Positions 11,023 through 21,696 of a stretch of DNA of 42,184 bases are shown here, piece by piece. The notes beneath the pieces are model-generated. The model ran no database searches. It had not been told where the DNA came from and saw nothing but the letters and a program-made list of their open reading frames with translations. The stretch's first letter is position 1. Each line of letters opens with the position of its first letter. A program made the position numbers and the translations under genes. The DNA is from Mesotaenium endlicherianum (lineage: Eukaryota > Streptophyta > Zygnematophyceae > Zygnematales > Mesotaeniaceae): the NCBI GenBank assembly GCA_009602735.1, contig WELA01003692.1, positions 112,700 through 154,883 on the forward strand, given 5' to 3'.

Positions 11023-11664
11023 GACTGTAGAGCAGAAGACCTGCAAAAAAAACATATATGAAAGACATTGTGCTCCATAAACAGTTCAGCTTCATGTGTG
11101 CAAAGCTGTCGATTCTGCAATATTTTGCGATTAATAATTCATTTTTAATCCTTTTAATTCATTATTTTGTATATGAATAATTTCTTGTGAGTAAAGTAAG
11201 ACCTTACTTTGAAGCTCCACTTTACAGATTACTATTTGCATGTGTAAAGAATAAATTATGAATTATTAACTGTGATGCATTGTTGCATGAGGCACTAAAA
11301 AGTACGAAAAATACCCGGACCCCATATGGTCCACTAAGTACAGAGTGTGCCTGCACAAAGCTACTGATTAGAATGAAGTGAAATATGTTTCATATGATAG
11401 GTAAGACACATGCCTACCCCAAATTAAATCAACAACTACTGGTTCAAATCCAAACTCATAGTGTGTGAAGTCAAAGTTGGCCCTATTTGCTCGTTTCTTG
11501 TTATCGTACACACTTTGTACGGAAAGTACACCTAACCTTTCCGAAAATTGCGGGCCACATGGCCAGTGCAATACCTTGTGATGTAAGCTCTCTAATGATC
11601 TATCACACATATTCATAGCTTCAGTGGTTATTTCAATATAGTGTGACTTAGGGGGTGCATTATT
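11023..11664. other. PB1 3' noncoding region
   Basis: AT-rich sequence with an AATAAA-type word near 11249 that could serve as a polyadenylation signal. A degenerate copy of the terminal palindrome (GGACCCCATATGGTCC) lies at 11317-11332. No gene is seen. Confidence 0.5.
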
Positions 11665-11680
11665 GGACCATATATGGTCT
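11665..11680. repeat. Subterminal palindrome of PB1, right end
   Basis: GGACCATATATGGTCT mirrors the pair at 8426-8459 and lies at a comparable distance from the right terminus. Confidence 0.8.
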
Positions 11681-11704
11681 TTTCCTTGGGAGACCTAGTG
11701 TTAA

Positions 11705-11778
11705 CAGAGGCTGTACCTAGGACAAAGCATAAGTGGTGTGCTTCTATGTTTGGTTTGAGAAATTTTATTTCAAAGTAG
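11705..11778 (+). pseudogene. C-terminal tail of the copia polyprotein, right of PB1
   Basis: When the bases before and after PB1 are joined at one TTAA, the frame reads ADSLT-EAVPRTKHKW and ends at TAG 11776-11778. This corresponds to the usual copia ending (AD.LTK.LPR..F..C). It shows that PB1 inserted into an open copia frame and did not arise with it. Confidence 0.9.
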
Positions 11779-11797
11779 AAGAGGAGATGAGAGGGAG

Positions 11798-12175
11798 TGT
11801 TGGAATATGGTCCGTAGACCGACACTCCTAATTCTACTTTGTCGTGACTAGGCAAGTGGATGTCGCGTCGATACGTGACGCGCGCAGAGGTGTCGATAGC
11901 CTTGCTTAGTTTGTCGCTAGTTAATCCGGTTCGTAAGTTAGTCGTTTGTTGGTATTCGTTCGAGTAGGCTAGTACTTATTAGTTGTTACTTTCACACGAC
12001 AACGAAGATGTTGTGAACGTTCGTGAACGCTCGTTAGGGGGGGCAGAGGGGCAGAGGGGGCAGAGTGGCGGAGTGGCGTAGTGAGTTACTTAAGACCAGA
12101 CATTGTAACCCAGAAAACTAACCCAGTAAAAAGTGAAGAGTTGGGCACCTTGTGTATTTTTTGTGCTACCATACA
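11798..12175 (+). repeat. Copia 3' LTR
   Basis: It starts with TGTTGGAATATGG directly after a purine-rich tract (AGAAGAGGAGATGAGAGGGAG), as expected for a 3' LTR. The end is placed at CCATACA (12175) because it gives TG...CA; this limit is a guess, since no second copy exists in the window. A G-rich patch of GGCAGAGG repeats lies at about 12037-12075. Confidence 0.7.
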
Positions 12176-12220
12176 TTTTGAGTCTGAGTTCGTTCAAGTG
12201 TGTGAGTGATAGAGTGTGCC

Positions 12221-14072
12221 ATGGGTAGAGATAGTAGTGAGTTTCAACAGTCCTCACTCTCATTTGCTGGTACTTTGCAGCTGCAGGAGCGTCTTGAGGT
12301 GCTCACCTCAGAAACTTGTGCCTTGAGGAAGCAAGTGGCGGGCCTTGCGGGAGGACAGCTGGCTGCATGTTCACTTTGCGCTTCTTCACAAAGTGCTAAG
12401 GAGAAATATACTGAGCAGCTTGTGCAAAAAGAGGAGGAAGTGGTGGAGCAACAGAGAATTGCAAGGGAGGCTCAGGTGAGCATTGAATACCGACAGCTTG
12501 CTTTATGCAGTCAAAATGCTATGTTGGCAGGACTCAGGTGCATGCTTGAAAGTTGACAATTTATCAAGATGTGCTGGTAGTCAATCTGAAAGTTATGTGG
12601 AGTCCTGAACCATCTTGTAAGGGCTTGCTGTTTATCTTGAGTCGTTTTCAATTGTGATTTTTGAGATGATAAACGAAAAAGTGAACACTGGTCAAACTCT
12701 GATAGGTCTTATATGCATTGTGGTAAGGCAGGAGTGCCTAGGAGCTCGTATAGCAGGGTTGGAGGCGCATCTGAGGTTGTGTGAGCACAATGCGGCAGCT
12801 CTGCAGGCCCATACGGCTGAGCTGGAAGCAAGCAAGGAGCAGCACAAAGGCCACGTGGCGGGATTGGAGGAACAGCTGCGGACATTTGAGCAGGAGAAAG
12901 CCGCTCAGCAGGCCCGCTTTGCAGAGCTGAAAGCAAGCAAGGTGCAGGGTGAAGTCCGTACGTCAAAACTGAAGGAGCAGCTTCGGGCGTCAGCGGAGGA
13001 GAAACTGTCCCTGCAGGCCCGAGTGGCTTCCACTAAGGCAAAAATGGAGCTGCGGTACGAAGCTCAAAGAGCAGAGTTAAAGAAGCAGCTAAGTGTGTCT
13101 GAGCATGAAAGGGCGGTTCAGCAGGGAATGGCGGTCAAGCTAAAGGTCTCCTTGGATAATGCCCAGCAGACAGCCGACGAGGTGCAAATATTCAAACTTG
13201 TCTTTGGCTACAAATTCTGACCAGATGATGCAAGCTGCCCCTTTTTCTGATAGCTAGTCTTGTTGAAGAGCAGGATAAGCTCCAAAGTAAGAAGTCTGAT
13301 GCGCAATGTTTGAAAGGTTACCTGATCTTTATGTTGGAGCCCTTCTTAAGTTCTTTTTTGCATACAATTTCACATGTTATCATGTGCGTGCCGTGAAGTT
13401 ACAAGTTTCAAGCCTTGGCAGATCCATGAAGTAGAAGTGGGTGCTGCCCTTGGCTGACAAATTAATTGTTGTTTTCCACAGCTCCAACACATTAGGAAAA
13501 AACTAGCAATTACTGATGCATAAAGACAAGGTGACGGTGCTGTGAGTTCCTGCAAGAAGCGGCCGGAAATTCTTGTAAAACAGCTCATCTTCAAAGAAGA
13601 CATTTTGAGAGAGATCCAAGAGGCTGTGGAGGAAAAAGAGGAACATGTCGAGCAGGTATTGAGAAGGTAGGGAAGAGCAGCTGTCAAGAGCTGCAAAAAC
13701 ATTTGGGGGGATTTTTTAGAAATTAACAACTCTTGCTGAAAGACGAGGGCATGTAAAACCAAAATGCTGCAATGGAGCAGGAAGGACATCTTCTGAGAAA
13801 GCTTCAGGCTGCAGATATGAACCCATGCACCTGCCATCATGTTGCTCTCTCTCACCAAAAGCCGTATGTTGCAATGAGTGTCGAAATGCAAAGCGACAAT
13901 CTGAAAGCTTTTGGCGAGTTTATTATCTGTGGCGATGTGACATTGACAGGAACAATTGAAAAGACGTGCAAGACATGAAGCCGTAGAGGTCATGAAGAAG
14001 CAGTTGAAGAAGGAGAGGGCGGCTCTTTAGGCCCGGGTGGCTCAGCTGGAGGCCTGCTTGGCTAGTGCCCAG
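12221..14072 (+). CDS. Coiled-coil protein gene, at least four exons
   Basis: Exons that join in frame: 12221-12475 (ATG in CCATGG, 85 codons, donor CAG/GTGAGC), 12732-13181 (150 codons), 13584-13655 (24 codons) and 13950-14072 (41 codons). All lengths are multiples of three and all boundaries are phase 0 with AG and GT at the edges. The product is Glu/Lys/Gln/Ala-rich with repeated segments such as LQAHTAELEASK, QQARFAELKASK and LQARVASTKAKM, a long coiled coil without a recognised globular domain. The fourth exon has TAG at 14028-14030, where the repeat pattern (AALxARVAQLEA) calls for Gln. The gene is therefore mutated, or the fourth exon is misassigned. The start codon lies 45 bases after the copia LTR, so the LTR may supply the promoter or leader. 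Further exons may follow. A structural role (cytoskeleton, Golgi or basal body) is possible but unproven. Confidence 0.6.
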
Positions 14073-16760
14073 GTGGTAGCACCTCAGGTATTTTATCCCC
14101 CTGGCCAGAATTGTCTTCCAGACCTGATTCGGTACTTCAGCAGAGAGAAAAACTGATTCAAGGGGATGCTCGTTACTATTTAGTTTGTCTCACTTGTAGC
14201 TTATGAGCTTCTTCTTGCTGGCATGGCTGAATTTCTTTTTGAAAGTACTATGTAGAACACTTTGTGTGCTCTTCTTTTTCACTATGCTTCGTGAGGCTTA
14301 AGCTCCCAAGCTTGCATGTGGCTGGAGGGGCAGATTGTCTGGAGGAGGAAAAACGGTCATTTTGGGCACTTGAAGCCAGTTCTTTGTATCCCCCGTGCAT
14401 AAGCATGTCGAGTCTGAACATCCCAGGTCAATCCCGTCCCACTTCTTGCAAGGTTGTACAAGGGCTACTTCTGAGAAAGGCATCTTAAGCTCCAATTTCC
14501 CCTTTGTTTGCGTTGCATGAGCTGTACAGCCTAAAGACCAGCGCACGGTATTGACTTCTGTGACCCTGTCACTGAAGGAGGGGTTCTATCTAAGACCCAG
14601 TCAGGCAGCGGCACCTGCCCTTACGCAAGCTTTACATACAATGGCCAAACAATCAGGGAAGAAGGATCAGATGGACGTGTTGTCTGAAACAAGCAAGCAG
14701 TTTCACAATCCGAAGATTGAATTGGAAGCTCTAAGTCAGCAAAGAAGTAGGAAGAAGGACGACAGTCTGAAGGTGCTGATGGGAGGGGTGTGGGATGAAG
14801 CGAAGAAAATAAAGGGGCAGCAGGAAAAGAGGAGGCAATAACGCAGTTTTCTACAGAAGCTGGCATGGAGGAGCGTGTTAGAAAGGAGGGAGTGATGATG
14901 GAGAGATCATGGGAGGAAATAGAGGGCAATGATCATCAGACTCGCAGAGGCTGGAGGTGCACACTGCGGGAAGATTGTGTTCCCGTTTGATCAAAGTGGT
15001 AAGTGGCAAAAGGATCCGATGCACGAGAAGATCGAGGCGGCTGTGAAAATTGGCGAGATGTGGAGGAAGGCAACGAAAGGGCAGATTACGTCAGAGAGAA
15101 CAAAGCAAAAGATGGTTTAGGAGCATTCGGTGGCGGTGCATAAGGATAAGAGGGTGAACAAGGAGAACAAGAAGACAACGCAGCAATGGGGGGATGTATT
15201 GTTGTCAAAAGGACTGAAGAGAGAGGAAAAAGGAGGTTGGCAGGACTGCTACAAAGAAACAGAAGAAGGTGAACGAGCACTGTGCAGTTTTGTCGAATAA
15301 TACAAACAGACAAGATGTAGAAGAATGTGACTTGCGTCATGACGCCGACTTGACCACATGTGTAAAGACTATTCCCCACGTGTGTATTGTTGACTATTGA
15401 AGTCCAAGGACAACGAGGCTGGCCCCATAAAGAGGACTCCGGATTTTACCATGAAGAGGGACGGGAAGGGCAATAGTGTAGTGGCTTCTTGATGTTGTGT
15501 GTTGGGTGAATTGAGTACATAGGACTGTACACATGTACAAGAGAAGGAGTCTCACTTACATATAAATATCTTATGAAGGCTACAACTAAAGGCGGAGGAA
15601 ATATTGTGGGAGTACAGACGTACACTTCTTAGTCGAATGAAAATGGAGAATATTGAAGGTCTCAATTTACCTATCAGTAAAGCCAGGCTCCAGCAGCATG
15701 AAGGGTGGGCAAGAGGAGGTTGTGAAGCTACAATATTTGTGGAAGCAGAGCTGTAAGAATCTGGTGCCAGGTGCATGCCGCAGAGATGTTGCACAGATTC
15801 AGTGTGAATGATGCTGGCAACTTTGTAGGAGTAAAAGATGCATACTAGAGATGACTATGCGGGTTCCTCATGAATTTGGTGCTAGGTTGTGCGCACCATC
15901 TCTGTGGCATCTGAACCATGAACTTGCTGCTCTTCAGTCCGAAGCTCAAATCCATCAAATGTTTTCTGACATAGAGACAGGTTGAGTTCCATTTCCAATT
16001 TTAATGAAGGGCCTTTCACATACTGAGGGTCCTCCTTTGGAGAGTCGTCAACATTTCAATAATTTGGCAAACACATGCACACTTCACAACAAGGGCAAAG
16101 TGGTGGAAATAACCAGTATACGTTTGTAACTCTGCATGATACATGATAAATAGCCTTCAAGTGATAAGCTTACTGACTGACTGAGTGAGGGTGCTTCATT
16201 ACGGTGCTATAGCAAACTTCTCTGGTGCAAGTGAGTACTTATAACTTAGAGATTGGTGAGGAGTCTCTGTATGCAGCTTGCTCAGGTTCAATACGCCTAG
16301 GCACTTCCTATCAAATCATCGCAAACAGCACAAGTTTCACATCTTTAGCTTGCATACATATTCAGCACCTTTCTCCTTCAACTTTTTGTGTTTGTTTAAG
16401 AAAATGCAAGGGATAACATACTTATTGGAAATGTACCGGGAATGTGTTTGTTGTTCCTACTCTCAGAGGCAATTATCTCAAAAACTTAACAACCAAATCT
16501 CTGTAGCAGATATCTTTTCCGGTTTCATCTGCTGTGCAGTGCATGAGCGCGACTTGCGGAGTTCGTATTCTGCTCTAGAGACGTTGTAAGCAAAATAAAA
16601 CTAGCAGTGACAAGTTTCCAAAAAGAAGCAACGGTGTAGAACAGAGGGCACAACACCTGATTGAAAGATTTCAGGTTCTGACTTCTAGAGCAAAGTGTGT
16701 CGAAGATGAAGTTATTAGGCAACACACCAAACCCTCGCGCACAGTAAACAATAGCCAGTG
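14073..16760 (+). other. Possible downstream exons of the coiled-coil gene; otherwise no gene
   Basis: Several short stretches have charged, helical coding character: 14640-14841 (SGKKDQMDVLSETSKQF...), 14929-15120, 15886-15980 (ELAALQSEAQIHQMF, flanked by AG and GT), about 16455-16589 (SQRQLSQKLNNQ) and 16636-16758 (EQRAQHLIERFQVLTSRAK). Their phases do not all agree with the exons upstream, so I do not assemble them. The rest is AT-rich with no feature seen. Confidence 0.3.
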
Positions 16761-17360
16761 AATGTTGTCCAGAGGTCTGAGGAGCCGCATGCCTGATCCT
16801 CGTGATGACACCTCACCACGCCAGGCAATGGCATCCTGCACCTCAACATCCTCCCCACGTGAAACCGACCAGCATCGCCATGTCCTCGTTTCTCATTCCC
16901 GCCGCCCGCGCCCGGGCTGGCACCAGAGAATCCCTTTGCATCACCTTGAGCACAAAGCGCCACACCCGCCCCATTCTGTGTCCCAAAAGCCAGCCCACAA
17001 TAGAGGGCACGGTCATGTGTGTACAGTGTACTGCAAGCACTCACAAGCACGGATACCATGGAGGAGAACAAAGGGAAACACATATACCAGCACATGCAAA
17101 GCCATGGAAGCTGTGGCCTTGGCTGTCTATGTACGGCTCGCGCATAGGGAAGGCCAGGCAGGACGCTGCCCCAAGCACGGCGCGCCAAGTGGCGTGCATG
17201 CATGTGTGCTCCAGCCAGGCTGCTTCATGAGAGTAGGCGTGGGCTACTTCTCCTGCCCACGGGGCTCAGCAAACAACTCCGCACGCAGGACACTACAGCC
17301 CTCTCTCAGGCACAGCAGTCGGCCCCACCTGCCCAATCGTTGCTCCATCAAACCTCTCCC

Positions 17361-17420
17361 GCCCCATCACTTCCCATGAGACACACCTGCCCCATCACTT
17401 CACACCTGCCCCATCACTTC
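17361..17420. repeat. Three copies of a 13-bp word
   Basis: GCCCCATCACTTC occurs at 17361, 17389 and 17408, the last two joined by CACACCT. A short imperfect minisatellite. Confidence 0.75.
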
Positions 17421-18700
17421 CCTGTAAGACAATGGTTTAAGATTTATGTTTTAGGGGCTTCCAGTGGCACAACTGAGACAAGCACAAGCCCCCCTCCGGG
17501 ACCAGGAGCAGCAGCAGCATGCTGCCGCCACGTGGATGGTGGTGGCGACCGGAGCACTCCTCCATCTTCCTGAGAGCAAGCATAACAGAGGAACAGAGAA
17601 GTGGGTTGCGTGGCCAAGGGAAGAGGACGCCTCCCTCCACTCGCTTCCACCTCTAACTGACTTCCATCTGAGTGCATGCAAGCACACATGTGCACATGCA
17701 CCGACTTGCACCCCACACTCTTCATGGCTTAGCCCTCATCCCTCATCTTCTCGCTAAGCTCAAACATCGAAGCTTAAGCCCCAGATTCAGACCTAACACC
17801 AGGACTGTGAGTCCCCAAGAGGCCAGCAAAACGCAGAAGGCTTGTCTTCTTCGAACTGCCACTGGAAGTCAAGGCAGCCCCGCAAACACAGACAGTGTCA
17901 CGGCAGAGGGGGGCCAGGGAGCCCCGAGTCCTGTACAGAGAGGAGGGGGATTCGAGAACTCTGCTGGCTGCGCTCTGAGCTCATACATGCACTGCACACC
18001 AGGCAGAGCAAGGTGCAGCATAGTGTCGCTCACTGTGGTTGCCAGATTGCTCAACCATCATTCTTTATTTGGTCCATGCACGGGAGAGACGGCAAGAGGG
18101 AAGGAGGGCAGTGATGGAGGAGCAAACGAAGGCTTGGACTAGGAGCTGGCTTGATGAATGAAGTATGCCTGGATCAATAGGGGCTTGTTATTGGCTCTCG
18201 GTGGGGACTAGATGGGAGCAGTAAGTGCGGGACTGGGCCGAGGAGTGCGTGGTCAGAACTTTCACTTTCAAAGACCGCGTACAGACTGTAGAAAAACTTT
18301 TAACGTATCTATGTAGCTCATGGATGGTTCACAGCTAAAGGCGATGATGCAAGCAGCACCGACCCTGGTGTGACACGACGTCGATAAGGAGCACCTGTAT
18401 AGACAACGCAGAGTGCACACCGCTTTGAGAGATTGAGCCGGCAGCGCGCTTGTGAGCGCTGAGGAAGATAGAGCCGATGTGGCACCGTGACACCTGTGAC
18501 TGACTTGCGCCACATGGCACTTTGCAGATGGACAGGCAAGGAGCTCTGGGGCCTCTAAGCTAGAGGACCTCATGAGTCATGATCACGAGCTCCCAGCCTG
18601 GCCCTCTACTCCTCAAGTCCAGCACCTCCACACGAGATTCCTCAAATTCCTGAAGGAGCGGCCTCGACGCGCCAAGAGGCGGTACATGCATATACGCGTG

Positions 18701-18720
18701 CGTGCATGCATGCATGCATA
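18701..18720. repeat. TGCA microsatellite
   Basis: About four tandem TGCA units, self-complementary. Confidence 0.85.
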
Positions 18721-19393
18721 CCGGCGTGCCTAGGACTGTGAACAGACATTGCCCACTTTGCCTCGCCCACAGAGCTAAGAGCTTACTCTAAGGAAATAGC
18801 TTGTTTGCGCACGTACGTTACATCACCCCCTCAGTTGGAGCTACCTCGTCATATGTGCGGTCCCCCGCTACCTGGCCTACTGGCTGCTCCCATATTTCCC
18901 TCATTTCCCTCCAGCCCTGAGCCATCCTCCACCCCCCCCCCCACCACCACCCTGCCAGAGATGACCCCCAGCGCTAAGAAGAAGCAGGATCAGGAATAGA
19001 CGTTAGAGCTTTCTGTGCAGAGCGCAGCCCTGAGCCACCTCCAGGCTCCAAGCCTGGCACACGCGCAGGGCCCGGGGTCCCTGTCCCAGTGGTCCCTGTT
19101 CGGCACCCAGGCCCATCGCTAGTCCCAGTCATGCCGCCAGCTAGCAAGGAAAGTCTCGCCCCCAATGACACCAGTGGAGAGGAGAGGGCACGAGCCCCCT
19201 GCAGCCCCTGAAGCCCACCTGGAGCACCTGACCCCCTGGAGATCCTGCTGAGGCCCCTGAAGCCCCGGGAGGCCTCCCTCGGTGTCCAAGAAGGAGCCTC
19301 TGAAGTCTCGCAAGGTACTGCTGCAGCCCCAGGTGGGTCTGCTGGACAACCGTCGTGGGCAAAAGCCACTCTCTCTTGGGCATGGGTCTTGTA

Positions 19394-20158
19394 TCACGCC
19401 CAACAGCAGCCGCTCTCAACTCCTGCACACCAAGACCGCGCGGCCGCTGCAATGCTCAGGCATGGATTCAACACAGGGCCCCCTGCACAAGAACAGGGTG
19501 GGGCCAGATGGCAGAGCCTCCCCTCTCCTGTATCTCTTCCTCCCTCCCAACCTCTCCCTCTTCCCTCGGCTCCGTCTCCTTCCCTCCCTCCTTGCCCTCG
19601 CCCCTCCCCTCCTCCATCCCTCCTCCATCCCTCCCCCTTTCCGCCATCTCCTACCCTCCTTCCCTCCGTTTCTCTTCTCCTGGCCCCCTCAGTCCCTCTA
19701 TGCCCTCCCTCCATCTCTCCCTCCCCCGCTTCCATCCTCTCCTCGTTGCACACACGCAACACAATGACAAAGATGGAGAAGGAAGGAGATACCGCATGGA
19801 GACCAAAGCGGGTGTGAGTGGACGCCGCTGGCACTGCGCAACCAGCTGGCTCCACGAGCACGCGCAGCATCACCAGCAGCAGGCGCTCATACAACCTCAG
19901 CCTGCCAGCTGGTCCAGGGCGCACCCCCGTCTTTGTCACCTCCTCCTCCTTGCGTTCGATGTTTCTTCCTTTCCCCTCTTGCAGCAGCAACAGCAGCAGG
20001 AGGAGCATGCATGCGCCACACCGCTGACCTTCAAAGTGCCCGCCAGCAAGTGGCCCTCTCCCTGTGCAAGCAACATCCAGATGTACACTGGCACTGTCTC
20101 TCTTGCCCTGCACAGGATAGCACATGCGAGCGTCACGCACCAGGCCGTGACCATGCAC
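19394..20158 (-). CDS. Candidate minus-strand exon(s), unknown protein
   Basis: The frame contains peptide stretches with real-protein character, notably RLRLYERLLLVMLRVLVEP (about 19855-19910) and GKRDSASVHLDVACTG after an acceptor-like CCTGTGCAG near 20118. In another frame the same place reads RETVPVYIWMLLAQGEGHLL. The lower half (about 19520-19745) is a polypurine run on this strand and codes only Gly/Glu/Arg low complexity, more likely intron. A Leu run from a CTG/TTG repeat lies near 19980-20005. I cannot name the protein or fix exon limits. Confidence 0.25.
   Translation of the reverse strand: MHGHGLVRDARMCYPVQGKRDSASVHLDVACTGRGPLAGGHFEGQRCGACMLLLLLLLLQEGKGRNIERKEEEVTKTGVRPGPAGRLRLYERLLLVMLRVLVEPAGCAVPAASTHTRFGLHAVSPSFSIFVIVLRVCNEERMEAGEGEMEGGHRGTEGARRRETEGRRVGDGGKGEGWRRDGGGEGRGQGGREGDGAEGRGRGWEGGRDTGEGRLCHLAPPCSCAGGPVLNPCLSIAAAARSWCAGVESGCCWA
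19523..19742 (+). repeat. Polypyrimidine (CCTCCCTC-type) low-complexity tract
   Basis: About 220 bases made almost only of C and T on the plus strand, with CTCCCTCC words. It generates long false Pro/Ser frames on the plus strand. Confidence 0.8.
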
Positions 20159-20375
20159 GCGGAGACGTGCGCTGACAGGCCCTGGGTTGCTGCTGTGGCC
20201 CTGAGGCAGAAAGACGCAGGAAACCAGTCCCTTTTAGGTACTGCCATACTGCCACTGGGGGAGCACGCGAGCGATGGCGTGCTTCCTCCAGGTCACACCC
20301 CAAGCGCACGCCCAGAGACTTGGCAAAGAGGGCACCCAGCCCTAAAACCTGAGCCTGTGATCTTAAACCCTCAAG

Positions 20376-20714
20376 CCACTCCCTAAATAGCCCTAATGCC
20401 CAAGCTCTGCTCCTTGGGCCCTGTGTCATGAGCCCCGTGCCTAAAGCCATGAGCCTTAGCCAGCCCTGAGCCTGCAACACCGGAATGTCACACGTCGTGC
20501 TGCAACCTTCCTCCTAACTCCCAGCACCTAAGCCCCAACCCTTGCACCTACAATTCATCCCCTCAAGGTAAAATCTAGACGCCCTGAATACTTCAGCCAA
20601 AGCCCTAAGCATTACGCCCTAGACCCAAAGTCCTAGCTCTAAGTCCTAAGCCCTGGCCCCAAACCCTAGCCCTAAGGCGTAGCCCTGCGCCCTAGCCCTA
20701 AGGTGTCTGCCTGA
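20376..20714 (+). repeat. Degenerate CCCTAA-like array
   Basis: The words CCCTAA, CCCTAG, CCCTAAGG and CCTAAGCC recur many times with irregular spacing (for example AAACCCTAGCCCTAAGG near 20662). It resembles worn-down plant-type telomere repeat (CCCTAAA) but is not a clean array. Confidence 0.55.
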
Positions 20715-21075
20715 ACTTTAACACCCTCATATCTTGAAGCCTAAGCCATCCTAGGCCCTACGCTTGACGTCCATGCAGGGGCAGCAGATCAGGGGGCACA
20801 AATGGAACACGCCTGCCGGCCTCATGCAAGGCCCCCCTTCCAAGCTTGAACACAAGCAAGCAGGCAGGCAGCATTTCTCTGCGCCTCCCCCTTCCATACA
20901 GGCAGTGCACAACCTTTATCTCCAGTCTCTTCCCTCCATGCCCAGCCCTCGCATCGTTTCAAAAGCCATTGTCGCAAGCAGCCCCGTCTACCCACCCTCT
21001 TGCCTGCTCGTTTCTCTCCCCATCCCTCTCCCTGTTCTTCTTCCTCTCCCTATGGATAAGTCTCGAGTACCTGGA

Positions 21076-21696
21076 TCAAACTGCTATAGCCCTGCCCTGC
21101 AAAAGAGAGACTGAGGTATGCGAGCAGCGAGTACGCCCAACAGCAACAGGGACAGCAGCAGAAGCAACAGCAGTATACTTACAAAAAACACCCCCCCCAT
21201 CCCCCCCCCCNTCCATGGTGAAGTTCCAGCCCTGCATGAGGGTGGCGTGGGGGAGCTTGGCCACGCGCACGCTGTAGCTGTAGCACGCCTTGACCAGCGA
21301 CAGGCTCTCGTCGTGCGCCTTTTCAGGGTGCCACAGCAGCGGCGGGGGAACGCGCAGCAGCTGCTCCAGCAGCTCGGCAGCTGGCACGCTCGAGGCACTC
21401 TGCTGCACAAACAGCCCCCCGGCTCCGGGCGGCAGCCTCCCCGGCCCCTCCGGACCCACCGGCTTCTCCTTTTCTCGATCTGACGGAATTGACGAATCAG
21501 ACAGATTCATTGACGAATCCGACGCAACATCCACCCCCCGCCCCCTCCAAACCAGATTCAAGCCCCCATACGGCTGGAGTCGTGCCAGGATTAGCGTGCC
21601 AGAAAGCACGTGCCAAGTGTCGTGGCGCCGGCCGTTAGCGTGATGAGAGCGCATTCTTAGACTTGGCCAAGGGAGACGGCTGCCACAGACTCTCAT
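21076..21696 (-). CDS. Candidate minus-strand exon, unknown protein
   Basis: The frame reads DTWHVLSGTLILARLQPYGG, a Ser/Asp-rich linker, then VPAAELLEQLLRVPPPLLWH and LVKACYSYSVRVAKLPHATL, ending near MQGWNFTM at about 21216. The second half has good protein character. A poly-C run with an N at 21211 follows directly, so the 3' exon limit cannot be placed. The part below about 21210 (Ala/Val repeats from GCAGCAACAG words) is probably intron. No family recognised. It may belong to the same gene as the candidate exon at 19394-20158. Confidence 0.4.
   Translation of the reverse strand: MRVCGSRLPWPSLRMRSHHANGRRHDTWHVLSGTLILARLQPYGGLNLVWRGRGVDVASDSSMNLSDSSIPSDREKEKPVGPEGPGRLPPGAGGLFVQQSASSVPAAELLEQLLRVPPPLLWHPEKAHDESLSLVKACYSYSVRVAKLPHATLMQGWNFTMXGGGDGGGVFCKYTAVASAAVPVAVGRTRCSHTSVSLLQGRAIAV

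Larger units (their letters stand above)
8410..11700 (+). mobile_element. piggyBac transposon PB1, near-complete
   Basis: It is bounded by TTAA on both sides (8406-8409 and 11701-11704). The terminal inverted repeats are CACTAGGTATCCCA at 8410-8423 and the reverse complement of CACTAGGTCTCCCA at 11687-11700. Both ends also carry the palindrome GGACCATATATGGTC just inside. It encodes one transposase in plus sense. Length is 3291 bp. The TTAA target is the hallmark of the piggyBac superfamily. The host copia frame reads through cleanly when one TTAA is kept, which fixes the boundaries to the base. Confidence 0.95.
5399..12175 (+). mobile_element. Ty1/copia retrotransposon, 5'-truncated, interrupted by piggyBac PB1
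   Basis: The order protease, integrase, reverse transcriptase, RNase H is that of copia. The element starts abruptly in a gag zinc-knuckle remnant (GHISRNC), has no 5' LTR, and ends with a polypurine tract and one 3' LTR (11798 to about 12175). PB1 (8410-11700) splits the RNase H end. Two nonsense codons, two frameshifts and an internal RT deletion show that it is dead. Confidence 0.9.
16761..19393. other. GC-rich low-complexity region, no secure gene
   Basis: Open frames occur on both strands but are Pro/Gly/Ser/Ala-rich and overlap, as expected from GC-rich sequence with few stops. A candidate minus-strand coding stretch at 16846-17010 (VPSIVGWLLGHRMGRVWRF) is too weak to call. At 19190-19280 CCTGGAG/CCCCTGAAG-type words repeat irregularly. 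Confidence 0.35.

Noticed and set aside
11441..11451. GGTTCAAATCC resembling a tRNA B box
   Set aside because: No A box or cloverleaf can be formed around it; it lies in PB1's noncoding end.
13370..13993. 207-codon minus-strand frame
   Set aside because: It is antisense to coiled-coil exons with good splice sites and shows no protein character.
19355..20386. 343-codon plus-strand frame
   Set aside because: It is a Pro/Ser product of a polypyrimidine tract and simple repeats, with several overlapping frames of the same kind.
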